From assembly GCF_013170825.1 (NCBI RefSeq), contig NZ_CP033365.1, forward strand, positions 2,554,001 to 2,618,000: a DNA stretch of 64,000 bases, given 5' to 3'. The DNA comes from Mesorhizobium sp. NZP2298 (GTDB lineage: Bacteria; Pseudomonadota; Alphaproteobacteria; Rhizobiales; Rhizobiaceae). Positions 7,954 to 16,680 of this stretch are shown here, piece after piece; positions within the stretch are counted from its first letter, which is position 1, and each line of letters begins with the position of its first letter. The notes under the pieces are model-generated. The model did not search any database. It had not been told where the DNA came from and saw nothing but the letters and a program-made list of their open reading frames with translations. The position numbers were made by a program, and so were the translations under genes.

Positions 7954-8604
7954 CTATTTCCAGTTCCTGCGCCGCTCGAGCTCGGCGTCGGACGGCTCCC
8001 CGGTGACAAAGGAGCCGACCTCGATTTCGCCTGATCGTTCGTAGGTCGCGATGATGACGCCGGTGCTGGAGGTCTGCGACTTGGCAAGCCTGAAGGCGGC
8101 CGGCATGGCGTCATCGCCGAACAGCCGTTTGCCCTTGCCCAGCAGCAGCGGGAAGATCATCAGCCGGATTTCGTCGATCAGCCCGTTGGCGAGCAAGGTC
8201 TGGATCAGGTTGCCCGATCCCTGGATGAGGAGGTCAGGTCCATCCTCCTGCTTGAGGCGGCGCAGTGTCGCGACGATGTCGGGCCCAAGCGATTGCGTGT
8301 TCTGCCAAATGAGGGTGTCAGGCCGATGCGTCGCCACATATTTGGTCGCCGGGTTGAATGCATCCGCAATCGGATCTTTCTGATACGGCCAGTACGCGGC
8401 GAAGATGTCATAGGTCCTGCGGCCGAGCAGCAGGGCGAAGGGTTTGGAGAAGAGTTCCTCCATTGCCGCGCCTCCCACCTCGTCGAAGTAATGGAAGGTC
8501 CAGCCGCCGAACTTGAAGCCGCCGACGGGATCCTCCTCCGGCCCGCCCGGCGCCTGCATGACGCCGTCCAGGCTGACGAAGGTGGCGGCGATGATCTTTC
8601 TCAT
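7954..8604 (-). CDS. Dihydrofolate reductase-fold protein (RibD C-terminal domain family)
   Basis: Starting at the ATG at 8604 (AAGGGAGAG upstream), the 216-residue protein opens MRKIIAATFVSLDGVMQAPGG, the typical start of RibD_C/YyaP-YwjB stand-alone reductases. LLLGRRTYDIFAAYWP and the late LIQGSGNLIQTLLANGLIDEIRLMIFPLLLGKGKRLF segments match the same family. NADPH binding is expected through the GSG region. Real DHFR activity is doubtful, because members are mostly uncharacterised and folate residues are not conserved. It is convergent with the LysR gene and leftward like the methyltransferase upstream; no operon partner is evident. Confidence 0.85.
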   Translation of the reverse strand: MRKIIAATFVSLDGVMQAPGGPEEDPVGGFKFGGWTFHYFDEVGGAAMEELFSKPFALLLGRRTYDIFAAYWPYQKDPIADAFNPATKYVATHRPDTLIWQNTQSLGPDIVATLRRLKQEDGPDLLIQGSGNLIQTLLANGLIDEIRLMIFPLLLGKGKRLFGDDAMPAAFRLAKSQTSSTGVIIATYERSGEIEVGSFVTGEPSDAELERRRNWK

Positions 8605-8721
8605 TGGTCTCTCCCTTGTTCCATCCACGCCGTCACGGCCCGACCATGGCCCAAGGACGGACCGCCCGCGGCCATCCCGACAGGGGTCGCGAAATTTTGG
8701 ACAAGCCTGCCCATCGATCCG

Positions 8722-9564
8722 TCAGTTGCCGGGTTTGGCGCGGAGATCTTTCGATGAGAACCAGACGTCGCCGAAGATGGCCGTGGCCGTGCGGTCCGGC
8801 GCCTTGTCGCTCGTCAGCCATATCGAGCGGCTGCGCGTGGCTTGCTCGCGGGTCGGGATCTTCGCGGCAAGATCCGCAACCGAGGCACCGAAGCATGGGA
8901 TGAACCAGGAGCGCATGAACGGATCGCAGGCGAAACCCTTTTGGGTGCGGGTCACCATCACCGCCAGCGGGACGCGCTCGGCCGGGCGCCAGGGGAAGAT
9001 CATGCGGCCGCCGGGGCGCAATGCCTTCAGCCATCCGGCTGGAGGGGCGACGACCCCGGCGTTGACATAGATGATGTCGGATGGCGGCAAGGGCATGGTC
9101 ACGGCATCGCCATGGACGACAGTCGCGTTGCCGTAAGCTTTGAGATATCTGCGCGCCAGATCGGCCAACTTGTCGTCGAGTTCGAAAGCGATGACCATGC
9201 CGCCGGGCGACACCAGCCTGGCGAGCAAGGCTGTGTAGTAGCCGGTGCCGGCACCGATATGGATGACGGTCTCACCGGGTTTCGGTGCCAGTTTTCCGAT
9301 CCACATGGCGTGCAGGAACGGCTCGCCATTGTTGATGCCCTTGTCGGCATCGAGCGCCACCAGCACGTTCTGGTAAATATGGGAGGGGTCGGCGCTGGGC
9401 GTCGTGACCCTGCTGTTGCCGGCGACGATCGTCCACGGTCCGGGGCCGAGGAAGGCCTCGCGCGGCACGCTGGCGAAAACCTCCTCCAGGCGTGGATCCG
9501 ATGAGGCGGCATTGGCCGCCATCAGCCGCGCGTAGAATCTCCTGATATCTTCTATCGTGCTCAT
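8722..9564 (-). CDS. Protein-L-isoaspartate O-methyltransferase-like protein (PCMT family)
   Basis: The start chosen is the ATG at 9564 (MSTIEDIRRFYARLM), giving 280 residues; a longer open frame to 10179 is antisense to mntH. SAM-binding motif I is HIGAGTGYYTALLARL at about residues 95-110. It is preceded by SDPSHIYQNVLVAL, the equivalent of the PCMT ISQPY active-site loop but not matching it, and followed by the acidic motif VIAFELD. The C-terminal 70 residues (IPCFGASVADLAAKIPTREQ) extend beyond canonical PCMT (about 210). The protein may therefore methylate something other than isoaspartyl residues. The fold is certain; the substrate is not. Confidence 0.8.
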   Translation of the reverse strand: MSTIEDIRRFYARLMAANAASSDPRLEEVFASVPREAFLGPGPWTIVAGNSRVTTPSADPSHIYQNVLVALDADKGINNGEPFLHAMWIGKLAPKPGETVIHIGAGTGYYTALLARLVSPGGMVIAFELDDKLADLARRYLKAYGNATVVHGDAVTMPLPPSDIIYVNAGVVAPPAGWLKALRPGGRMIFPWRPAERVPLAVMVTRTQKGFACDPFMRSWFIPCFGASVADLAAKIPTREQATRSRSIWLTSDKAPDRTATAIFGDVWFSSKDLRAKPGN

Positions 9565-9614
9565 GGCGCCAAGATAGCGCGATTTGGCGGTTTGTCTCGC
9601 GATCCGGGGGAACC

Positions 9615-10979
9615 TTAGCCGACCCCGAACATCGTGTCGTAGAGCAGCTTGAAATTGAGCACCAGGATGATCGCGGCGACCACCCAGGCAAGGGCCGCCA
9701 CGGCGCGCGGGATGGCAAGGCTGCCCATCTTCTTGCGGTCGGAGACGAACTGTACCAGCGGAATGACCGCGAAGGGCAATTGCATGGACAGGATGACCTG
9801 GCTGAACACCAGCAACTGGCCAGTGCCCTTTTCGCCGTAGAGCGCGGTGACGACCACCACCGGGATGATGGCGAGGCCGCGCGTCAGAAGCCGCCGGGCC
9901 CAGTTGGGGATGCGCAGGCGCAGGAACCCTTCCATGACGATCTGGCCGGCAAGCGTCGCCGTAACCGTCGAGTTGAGGCCGGAGGCAAGCAGCGCCACGG
10001 CGAACAGGATCGAGGCGATGCCCAGGCCCAGGAGCGGCGACAGCAACTCGAAGGCCTCGCCGATCTCCGCGACATCCTGGTGGCCGGTATTGTGGAAGGC
10101 GACAGCCGACACGATCAGGATGGCGGCGTTGACGAACAGCGCCAGCATCAGGGCGATGGTGGAGTCCATCGTCGCCCATTTGACGGCGTCGCGCTTGCCT
10201 TTTTCCGTGCGCTCATAGGCGCGGGTCTGCACGATCGAGGAGTGCAGGTAGAGATTGTGCGGCATGACGGTGGCGCCGATGATGCCGATCGCGATGTAAA
10301 GCATCGCCGGGTTGGTGACGATTTCCGAGGACGGCACGAACATCGAATGCAGGATCGTGCCGGCCGGTGGGGCGGCGACGAAGATCTGGATGGCAAAGCA
10401 GCTGAAGATGATGATCAAAAGCGCGATGACGAAGGCTTCGAGATAGCGGAACCCCTTGTTCATCAGGAGCAGTACCAGGAAGGCGTCGAGAGCGGTGAGC
10501 ATGGCGCCGCCGATCAGCGGAATGCCGAACAGCAGCTGCAATGCGATCGCCGTGCCGATGACTTCGGCGAGGTCACAGGCGATGATGGCGAGTTCGCAGG
10601 CGATCCACAGCACGAAATTGACCGGGCGCGGATAATAGGCGCGGCAGGCCTGGGCGAGATCGCGGCCGGTGGCGATGCCAAGGCGTGCGGCCAGCGCCTG
10701 CAGCAGTATCGCCATCAGGTTGGACAGCATGATGACGAACAAAAGCGTGTAGCCGAACTGGGCACCGCCGGCGAGGTCGGTCGCCCAGTTGCCGGGATCC
10801 ATATAGCCGACCGACACCATGTAGCCGGGGCCCATGAAGGCGAACAGACGGCGGAACCAGACGCCGGAATTCGGCACCGCGACGGAGGAATTGACCTCGC
10901 GCAGGCTGGGCTGATCGTCCTCGTCCCGTCCGGCGAACCGCCATTCGGACCGGGTGGCTGTAACTTCTGCTTCTGACAT
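9615..10979 (-). CDS. mntH: Nramp-family Mn2+/Fe2+:H+ symporter
   Basis: The 454-residue inner-membrane protein starts at the ATG at 10979 with GGAAAG upstream; an in-frame ATG at 11036 would add 19 residues without family similarity. The Nramp signature in helix 1 is [19 protein letters not shown], containing the DPGN metal-binding motif. The second metal-site motif in helix 6 is MPHNLYLHS (MPH). About 11 hydrophobic helices follow the family layout. It is divergent from a DtxR-type MntR gene (11214), so Mn-dependent repression is expected. It should import Mn(II), important for oxidative-stress defence in rhizobia. Confidence 0.95.
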   Translation of the reverse strand: MSEAEVTATRSEWRFAGRDEDDQPSLREVNSSVAVPNSGVWFRRLFAFMGPGYMVSVGYMDPGNWATDLAGGAQFGYTLLFVIMLSNLMAILLQALAARLGIATGRDLAQACRAYYPRPVNFVLWIACELAIIACDLAEVIGTAIALQLLFGIPLIGGAMLTALDAFLVLLLMNKGFRYLEAFVIALLIIIFSCFAIQIFVAAPPAGTILHSMFVPSSEIVTNPAMLYIAIGIIGATVMPHNLYLHSSIVQTRAYERTEKGKRDAVKWATMDSTIALMLALFVNAAILIVSAVAFHNTGHQDVAEIGEAFELLSPLLGLGIASILFAVALLASGLNSTVTATLAGQIVMEGFLRLRIPNWARRLLTRGLAIIPVVVVTALYGEKGTGQLLVFSQVILSMQLPFAVIPLVQFVSDRKKMGSLAIPRAVAALAWVVAAIILVLNFKLLYDTMFGVG

Positions 10980-11031
10980 GGAAAGGCTTTCCGCGACGTC
11001 CGGAGGATATCCGTAACCTATGTCATGGCTC

Positions 11032-11054
11032 AACATTATGCAATAGGCTATATT
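11032..11054. promoter_or_regulatory. Weak candidate MntR site
   Basis: Read leftward, AATATAGC-N5-GCATAATGTT resembles the two halves of the enterobacterial MntR box (AACATAGC...GCTATGTT), but with altered spacing and several mismatches. It lies 53-75 bases upstream of the mntH start. No classic rhizobial Mur box is visible in the same gap. The match is weak. Confidence 0.25.
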
Positions 11055-11213
11055 TCATTGTCGGTGCTTTTTGCCGGACGCTCCGAAGTGCGTGTGCAAG
11101 CGCCAATCGGAAACACCGGTTGCGCCTGTGGGGGAATGCAAATAAACGGCCTGAAGAATCAGAGCCCGTGCTATAAAAGCCGCGACGGCCAAACTCCCGA
11201 GGAGGAGCGCGCA

Positions 11214-11666
11214 TTGGCGCTGAAGAACAGACCGGTTCCGCGCGAGCCCTTGCCCGACGCCGATGTCCATTCGGAAGGGTTCAGGCAGACGCGCGAAGCG
11301 CGCCGCAGTGCGCTGGTCGAGGACTATGTCGAGCTGATCGCCGACCTGATCGAGGACGGCAACGAGGCGCGCCAGGTCGACATCGCCGCACGGCTCGGCG
11401 TCGCCCAGCCCACGGTGGCCAAGATGTTGACGCGACTGTGCGCCGACGGGCTCGTTTCGAGAAAACCCTATCGCGGCGTGTTCCTGACCGATGCCGGCCG
11501 CAAGGTGGCGGAAGAAAGCCGCATCCGCCACCAGACGGTGGAAGCCTTCTTGCGTTCGCTGGGCGTCAGCGCCGAAACGGCGCGCATCGATGCCGAGGGC
11601 ATCGAGCACCATGTCAGCGCCGAGACGCTGGAAGCATTTCGCAAGGCCATGACCGCGCCGCGTTAG
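11214..11666 (+). CDS. mntR: MntR-type manganese-dependent repressor (DtxR family)
   Basis: The TTG at 11214 is preceded by GAGGAGGAG at a 7-base distance, the best start by far, and gives 150 residues; the open frame reaches back to 11025 but has no ribosome site there. The N-terminal winged helix is [19 protein letters not shown], then [41 protein letters not shown]. It is followed by the metal-binding dimerization helices ([33 protein letters not shown]) with the E/H ligands of DtxR family members. There is no SH3 domain, as in MntR. Divergent from mntH, it probably represses mntH with Mn(II) bound. Confidence 0.92.
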   Translation: MALKNRPVPREPLPDADVHSEGFRQTREARRSALVEDYVELIADLIEDGNEARQVDIAARLGVAQPTVAKMLTRLCADGLVSRKPYRGVFLTDAGRKVAEESRIRHQTVEAFLRSLGVSAETARIDAEGIEHHVSAETLEAFRKAMTAPR

Positions 11667-11667
11667 A

Positions 11668-11784
11668 GCAATTCCAGGAAAAGTGTGTAACGGTTTTCCC
11701 GGGACAAGCGCGTAGCGCTTGCCCTTGGGAATTGCGTAAAAACAAATAGCTGGAGCGATTCCGTGAAACGCTGAACCGCTCCAG
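11668..11784. repeat. Compound palindromic intergenic element (cloverleaf-like)
   Basis: Starting two bases after the mntR stop there is a nested structure. Outer arms GCAATTCC (11668-11675) and GGAATTGC (11728-11735) enclose two hairpins: GGAAAA/TTTTCC (11677-11699) and CAAGCG/CGCTTG (11705-11721). A second stem, CTGGAGCG/CGCTCCAG (11750-11784), follows directly. All arms are perfect. This looks like a dispersed repeat of the Rhizobiales genus, as I recall similar sequences ending coding regions in Mesorhizobium. No second copy was noticed in this window. Confidence 0.75.
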
Positions 11785-11867
11785 GCCGCTCGGCCGTTCT
11801 CGGACGGCCGCCGGAACCACCGCACCTTACGCACGTTGCTCCTGATGTCGCACCAAGGGAGGAAGCA

Positions 11868-12056
11868 ATGGGCGTTGAACAAGCACCGACCGCCAAGGGC
11901 AAGCAAGCCGCCAAAGGGTTGAAACAGGCGGCCGCGAAGGACGAGCGCAAGACCGAGGCCGAAACCGGCCGTCCGCTGAAAAAGGGCGCCGCGCGTTTCG
12001 AGGAGCGCTCGAAAAGCTCCGACGGCAAGAGTGCCGGCGCCAAGCAGAAGGGCTGA
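11868..12056 (+). CDS. Small Lys/Ala-rich basic protein of unknown function
   Basis: A strong ribosome-binding site (AAGGGAGGAAG, 5 bases before the ATG at 11868) introduces a 62-residue protein. It is almost entirely Lys, Ala, Glu and Gly (TAKGKQAAKGLKQAAAKDER and similar), without hydrophobic core or cysteine. Composition suggests an intrinsically disordered nucleic-acid-associated or stress protein, but I do not recognise a family. It stands alone between the palindromic element and the convergent haem-motif gene. The ribosome site and lack of a competing frame support it being real. Confidence 0.6.
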   Translation: MGVEQAPTAKGKQAAKGLKQAAAKDERKTEAETGRPLKKGAARFEERSKSSDGKSAGAKQKG

Positions 12057-12086
12057 GGCCGGGCCGGCGTCAAGGAGCCGGCATGT

Positions 12087-14165
12087 TCACTCCCGCACAT
12101 CCTGCACCCAGCTTCTGGGGTGGCCGTCGACGCGGAACTGGAAGATGAAATAGGGCGGGATGCAGGTGCCTTCGCCGGGCTTGGCCTGTGGCAGGTCGTC
12201 GTAGCCGGCGGTGCAGATATAGTCCTCGCGGCAGGGATGCGCCTTGTCGCAGGCGCGCAGGCCGGCGGTCTTGGTGAATTCCCTGGTGCAGAATTTGTGG
12301 TCCTTGCCGGATGCGACGCAGTCGTTGAAGCCGGTCTTGGCGAGACGACCGCATGTCGCCTCGTCGGGAAGCCTGTCGCAGGTCGCCTTGCGCAGCATGC
12401 CGCCGGGAAAGCCGCCGGTCTTCTGTTCGGGGTTGTCGTAGCGCTGGCGCGCGGCGCCATAGCCGGCGAGCTTGACCAATGGTTTCTTGTCACGCGCGGG
12501 GTCGATGGCGCATGCCTTGGCGGTGGCCGGCGACAGGCGGCAATACTGGTCGTTGCCCCATGTCGACATTCTTATCTGGCCGAACTCGACGGGATCGCCG
12601 ACCGCGGTGCCCTTCTCGCTGACGCAAGTACCGAAGCCCGGATGGATGGCGCTTTCATGGACGCCGGCGCAGCGCAGGCCGGCACCACAGGTCCAGTCCT
12701 TGAAGCTAGCGTCCTCGCCGCGATAGCAGATCGAGCCCCAGCCATTGTACAGGTCGGTGCCCTTCAGCGCTTCGGCATATTTCTGATCCGGACGAGCAGC
12801 GAAGCCTCTGGTGAAATCCGGATGGCCGCCGGCGGCGAATTGCTCGACGATGGCGCGGCGGCGCGGCAGGTCGGCGAAGAACACCGCCGAGCCTGGCACG
12901 AAGACGGCGTTGCGCCGCGGTTCACTGGCGGGGTCGGCGCCGGTGTAGTGGAAGCCGGCAATGCCATGCGTCTGGTGGCAGCCGGTGCAACTCATCTCGT
13001 TCAGCCGCAGATTGAAACCGGCCACCGACTTTATGCTGGCGAGCGTGTTGCCCCGGGCGACATAGTCCCGCAGCGCCTTGTCGATATCAGCGTCGTCAAC
13101 CAGCCCATAGGCGATGTTGTTCTGCGAGCGGCTCAACCCTCCGGGCGCGACGGATACGGCGCTCTTGCTCAGGAACTTCTCGTCGATGACGAGCCGGCCA
13201 TGGTCGAGGTCGTAGATGTTGCGGTCGGTGAGCAGCCATTTGGCGAAGGACTTGACGTCGGCCAGCACTGTCGCGCGGTCGATCTGGTTCTCCATCTTCG
13301 CTTCGTGGAAGCTCGAGGTCGCCGGGTCCCATTTGAAGATTTTCAGGAGATATTCGGCATGGCCGCCGAAATCGCGCCGCGTCGAGGCCGATAGCCGCAG
13401 CACCTGCATGTTGAGTTCGAGCCGCATGATCTGCGAGGAATTCAGCATCGCGCCGGACAACGGCCCTTCATCGGAACGCAGCCAGGCCGCCAACTGCTCG
13501 GGCGGCAGGTCCTTCTGGCCGGCGACAAGCCAGCGCTGTGCGATTTCGGCGCAAGATACGTCGGCGGCACGTGGCAAATCCCTCGAGGCACGGGCCTGCG
13601 CTCGCGTCGGCTTGGCATTGAACACCAGGCTCATGGTCAGCGGCAGGCGCGACGAGATGCGCTGCGCGACCTTTCCCCTGGCCGGCTTTTCGGCGACCGA
13701 ATAGTGGAAGCGGTAGATCAGCCTGATCTCGCCGCATTCGGTGTGGCCGAGATAGCCGCGATCCATGCGGTTGACGACGCCGGTCAGGTCGAGCGTCGAG
13801 CCGTCATCGTCGATATATCTGGGGTTGAACTTCTGGCTGGTGTCGCCCGATCGGGCCATGGCCGCGACATAGGGGTCGGGGCTGGTCTTCGGTTCGTCCG
13901 ATATCTCCTGCTTGACCGTGTCGCGCACCGTGGCCAGCGCCGGCACTGAAAACAGGCCGCGATTGTCGACGTCGCGGGTGAGACCGAGCGCGGGTCCGAG
14001 CAGCCGGCTGATCGACAGGCCGCCTCGCTCAAGTGCCTGCAAGGTGGCCGGGTCGGTGATGGCAACGCTGGAATCCAGCGTCACCGCGCCGGCGCCTTGC
14101 AGGCCAAGGCAGAACAGCGCTGCCAGCAGCGACAGGAATTGACCGACCCTCTGCAAGCCTCGCAC
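12087..14165 (-). CDS. Large secreted protein with a single c-type haem motif, uncharacterised
   Basis: This 692-residue protein starts at a GTG (14165) and has a signal peptide (FLSLLAALFCLGLQGAGA, cleavage about residue 27), so it is periplasmic or exported. A single CTGCH covalent haem-binding motif lies at residues 393-397 within NEMSCTGCHQTHGIAGFHYTG. The C-terminal 230 residues are rich in cysteine (CRLSP, CAID, CDRLP, CGRL, CREDYICTAG, CIPPYFIFQF), implying disulphides. No oxidase or peroxidase domain is recognisable. A distal Met ligand cannot be assigned. Neighbours give no hint: it is convergent with the small basic protein and divergent from the zinc peptidase. I know homologues only as hypothetical proteins. 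Confidence 0.7.
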   Translation of the reverse strand: MRGLQRVGQFLSLLAALFCLGLQGAGAVTLDSSVAITDPATLQALERGGLSISRLLGPALGLTRDVDNRGLFSVPALATVRDTVKQEISDEPKTSPDPYVAAMARSGDTSQKFNPRYIDDDGSTLDLTGVVNRMDRGYLGHTECGEIRLIYRFHYSVAEKPARGKVAQRISSRLPLTMSLVFNAKPTRAQARASRDLPRAADVSCAEIAQRWLVAGQKDLPPEQLAAWLRSDEGPLSGAMLNSSQIMRLELNMQVLRLSASTRRDFGGHAEYLLKIFKWDPATSSFHEAKMENQIDRATVLADVKSFAKWLLTDRNIYDLDHGRLVIDEKFLSKSAVSVAPGGLSRSQNNIAYGLVDDADIDKALRDYVARGNTLASIKSVAGFNLRLNEMSCTGCHQTHGIAGFHYTGADPASEPRRNAVFVPGSAVFFADLPRRRAIVEQFAAGGHPDFTRGFAARPDQKYAEALKGTDLYNGWGSICYRGEDASFKDWTCGAGLRCAGVHESAIHPGFGTCVSEKGTAVGDPVEFGQIRMSTWGNDQYCRLSPATAKACAIDPARDKKPLVKLAGYGAARQRYDNPEQKTGGFPGGMLRKATCDRLPDEATCGRLAKTGFNDCVASGKDHKFCTREFTKTAGLRACDKAHPCREDYICTAGYDDLPQAKPGEGTCIPPYFIFQFRVDGHPRSWVQDVRE

Positions 14166-14341
14166 GCCCCCGGTTTGCTGGCGATGCTACAGGCCTTGCG
14201 GGCTCTCGGCCAGAGCACCATGCCAGGCACCCCGGCGGCCTCGAAAAATGCTGTGACTTGGTGCAACCATTGGGCTAATTGTTTGTTGGGTTGAGCCGGC
14301 CTGCCGGAGCAACGGGGAAGTTTGCAGCGCGAGGAGTTGCC

Positions 14342-15262
14342 ATGCTCTGGAGAGGCCGTCGTCAGAGTGACAATATCGAGGACGACCGCAGCGACAGCGG
14401 CGGTGGTGGGATCGGCGGCGGCGGCCAGTTCCGTCTCCCCATTGGCGGTCGCACCGGTGGCGGCGGCAGCATCTTCCTGGTCATCCTGGTGGTGCTGGCC
14501 GGATGGTATTTCGGCTTCGATCCTTCGGCGATCCTGGGCGGAGGCGATGGTGGCCTGCTGCCGGGCGGTGGCGGCCAGATCACTGACAACAGCGGTGGCC
14601 AGGACAGCGGCACGGCACCCGCCAATGACGAGATGAAGCAGTTCGTCGCGACGGTGCTGGCCGAGACCGAGGACACCTGGACCGGCATCTTCAAGTCGCA
14701 AGGGTTGACCTATGAGGACCCCAAGCTGGTACTGTTTTCCGGCCAGGTGCGCTCGGCGTGCGGCTTTGCCTCGGCGGCCGCGGGGCCGTTCTATTGTCCC
14801 GGCGACCACAAGGTCTATCTCGACATGACCTTCTTCCAGCAACTCGATCAGCAGTTCGGCGCTTCCGGCGAGTTCGCCCGGGCCTATGTGGTCGCCCATG
14901 AGGTCGGCCACCACGTGCAGAACCTGACCGGCATCATGTCCAAGTTCAATCAGATGCGGCAAGGCATGAGCGAAGCCGACGCCAACCAGTTGTCGGTGCG
15001 CATCGAACTGCAGGCCGATTGCTTCGCCGGCGTGTGGGCTCACTACACGGCGCAGAAGGGCATATTGGAGCAGGGCGACATCGAAAGCGCGCTGAACGCC
15101 GCCAAGCAGATCGGCGACGACACGCTGCAGAAGAAGATGCAGGGCTATGTCGTGCCGGAAAGCTTCAACCACGGCACCTCGCAGCAGCGCCAGACCTGGC
15201 TGGCGCGCGGCTACAAGAGCGGCAAGCTGTCGGACTGCAACACGCTGAGCGGCCCGATCTGA
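14342..15262 (+). CDS. Neutral zinc metallopeptidase (YpfJ family)
   Basis: The ATG at 14342 gives 306 residues. The protein opens MLWRGRRQSDNIEDDR, followed by Gly-rich runs and one transmembrane helix (SIFLVILVVLAGWYFGF, about residues 43-59); the remainder is periplasmic. The zinc site is HEVGHH (H186, E187, H190), with a third ligand in IELQADCFAGVWAHY. FYCPGDHKVYLDMTFF is also family-specific. The length matches the Zn_peptidase_2/YpfJ family, whose function is unknown but whose fold is that of neutral metalloproteases. It is divergent from the haem-motif gene, with 176 bases between, and followed by a strong stem-loop. Confidence 0.92.
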   Translation: MLWRGRRQSDNIEDDRSDSGGGGIGGGGQFRLPIGGRTGGGGSIFLVILVVLAGWYFGFDPSAILGGGDGGLLPGGGGQITDNSGGQDSGTAPANDEMKQFVATVLAETEDTWTGIFKSQGLTYEDPKLVLFSGQVRSACGFASAAAGPFYCPGDHKVYLDMTFFQQLDQQFGASGEFARAYVVAHEVGHHVQNLTGIMSKFNQMRQGMSEADANQLSVRIELQADCFAGVWAHYTAQKGILEQGDIESALNAAKQIGDDTLQKKMQGYVVPESFNHGTSQQRQTWLARGYKSGKLSDCNTLSGPI

Positions 15263-15282
15263 GCACTCGCGTCATGGCAATA

Positions 15283-15308
15283 CACTGACGGCGAAGACGC
15301 CGTCAGTG
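15283..15308. terminator. Perfect 11-bp stem-loop without T-run
   Basis: CACTGACGGCG-AAGA-CGCCGTCAGTG lies 20 bases after the peptidase stop. The stem is perfect and the loop is 4 bases. No T-tract follows, so it may be a 3'-end stabiliser or a weak terminator rather than a classic intrinsic terminator. Confidence 0.6.
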
Positions 15309-15414
15309 AGTGTCAGGATCAACTATTCCCGGCTGTTCTTGCATTGTTCCTTTTCGCGGGCTCGCCTATAAGGTGCGTCCGACTGCGCAGGGCGGCCGGA
15401 GGAGCCTGACCATC

Positions 15415-16680
15415 ATGATCGACCCCAAAACCGCCAGGCGGGGCCTTGCGCTGGTTTTCACCACGCTGCTGCTCGACATTATCGGTTTCGGCATCATCAT
15501 GCCGGTGCTGCCGGCCTATTTGCAGGAATTGACCGGTGTCGGCGTCAGCGAGGCGGCCATCGAGGGCGGCTGGCTGTTCTTCGTCTACGCCGCCATGCAG
15601 TTCTTCTTCGCACCCATCATGGGCGGCCTGAGCGACCGCTTCGGGCGGCGGCCGATCCTGCTTGCCTCGGTGCTGACCTTTTCCATCGACAATCTGATCT
15701 GCGCTATCGCCTGGTCCTATCCAATGCTGTTCATCGGGCGTGTGCTGGCCGGCATTTCAGGCGCCAGCTATTCGACGACATCGGCCTTCATCGCCGACAT
15801 CTCGAACGACGAGAACCGGGCAAAGAATTTCGGCCTGCTTGGCATCGCCTTCGGCGTCGGCTTCGTCATCGGGCCGGTGCTGGGCGGATTGCTCGGCACG
15901 TTCGGACCGCGCGTGCCGTTCTATTTCGCCGCCGGGCTCGCCTTCGTGAACTTCCTGATCGCGATGGTCTTTCTGCCGGAAACGCTCGATGAAAAGCATC
16001 GCCGCCGCTTCGAGTGGAAACGCGCCAACCCGGTCGGCACGCTTCTGCAGATGCGCCAGTATCAAGGCATTGGCTGGATCGGGCTCGTCTTCTTCCTGAT
16101 GACGCTCGGCCACATGATGTACCCGGCGGTGTGGTCGTTCGTATCCAGCTATCGCTATGGCTGGAGCCAGCAGCAGATCGGCTTCTCGCTCGGCGCCTTC
16201 GGCCTGTGTGGCGCGATCGTCATGGCAACGGTGCTGCCGCGCGTGATCACGAGGCTCGGCGAATGGAAGACGGCGGCAATCGGGCTGATCTTCACTGCGG
16301 CCAGCGCCTTCGGCTATGCCTTCGCCACGCAGGGCTGGATGATCTACGCGGTGATCGTCGTGGGTTGCCTGGAGGCCTTGGCCGATCCGCCATTGAGGAG
16401 CCTCGCCGCCGCCAAGGTGCCGCCTTCCGCGCAAGGCGAACTGCAGGGCGCGATGACCTCGATCTTCTCGATCACCTCCATCATCACGCCGCTGCTCTAC
16501 ACGGCGGTCTTTTCCTGGTTCACGGGGCCTGGCGCGCCCGTGACCTTCGGCGGCGCGCCCTATCTGGTCGGTGCGTGCTTCCTGGTGCTGGCGCTCATCG
16601 TCTTCGTTACCAAGGTGGCGAGGCCGGCCGTGGTCAGGACTGTCACCACCGACGTCGCGGAAGATGGAGCGCCGATATGA
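15415..16680 (+). CDS. MFS transporter, tetracycline-resistance-like (TCR/Tet family)
   Basis: GGAGGAG lies 10 bases before the ATG at 15415, giving 421 residues with about 12 hydrophobic helices. Helix 1 ([26 protein letters not shown]) and motif A ([16 protein letters not shown]) follow the Tet/TCR antiporter pattern, as does [23 protein letters not shown]. Substrates of such chromosomal homologues are mostly unknown; tetracycline resistance should not be assumed. Its stop overlaps the start of the aldo-keto reductase gene (ATGA), so the two are translationally coupled. Confidence 0.9.
   Translation: MIDPKTARRGLALVFTTLLLDIIGFGIIMPVLPAYLQELTGVGVSEAAIEGGWLFFVYAAMQFFFAPIMGGLSDRFGRRPILLASVLTFSIDNLICAIAWSYPMLFIGRVLAGISGASYSTTSAFIADISNDENRAKNFGLLGIAFGVGFVIGPVLGGLLGTFGPRVPFYFAAGLAFVNFLIAMVFLPETLDEKHRRRFEWKRANPVGTLLQMRQYQGIGWIGLVFFLMTLGHMMYPAVWSFVSSYRYGWSQQQIGFSLGAFGLCGAIVMATVLPRVITRLGEWKTAAIGLIFTAASAFGYAFATQGWMIYAVIVVGCLEALADPPLRSLAAAKVPPSAQGELQGAMTSIFSITSIITPLLYTAVFSWFTGPGAPVTFGGAPYLVGACFLVLALIVFVTKVARPAVVRTVTTDVAEDGAPI

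Noticed and set aside
9565..10179. N-terminal extension of the methyltransferase frame
   Set aside because: It is antisense-frame reading of mntH sequence; family similarity begins at the ATG at 9564.
15415..16680. Calling the MFS gene a tetracycline-resistance gene
   Set aside because: It has the TCR family pattern, but chromosomal homologues with unknown substrates are common and no tetR partner adjoins it.
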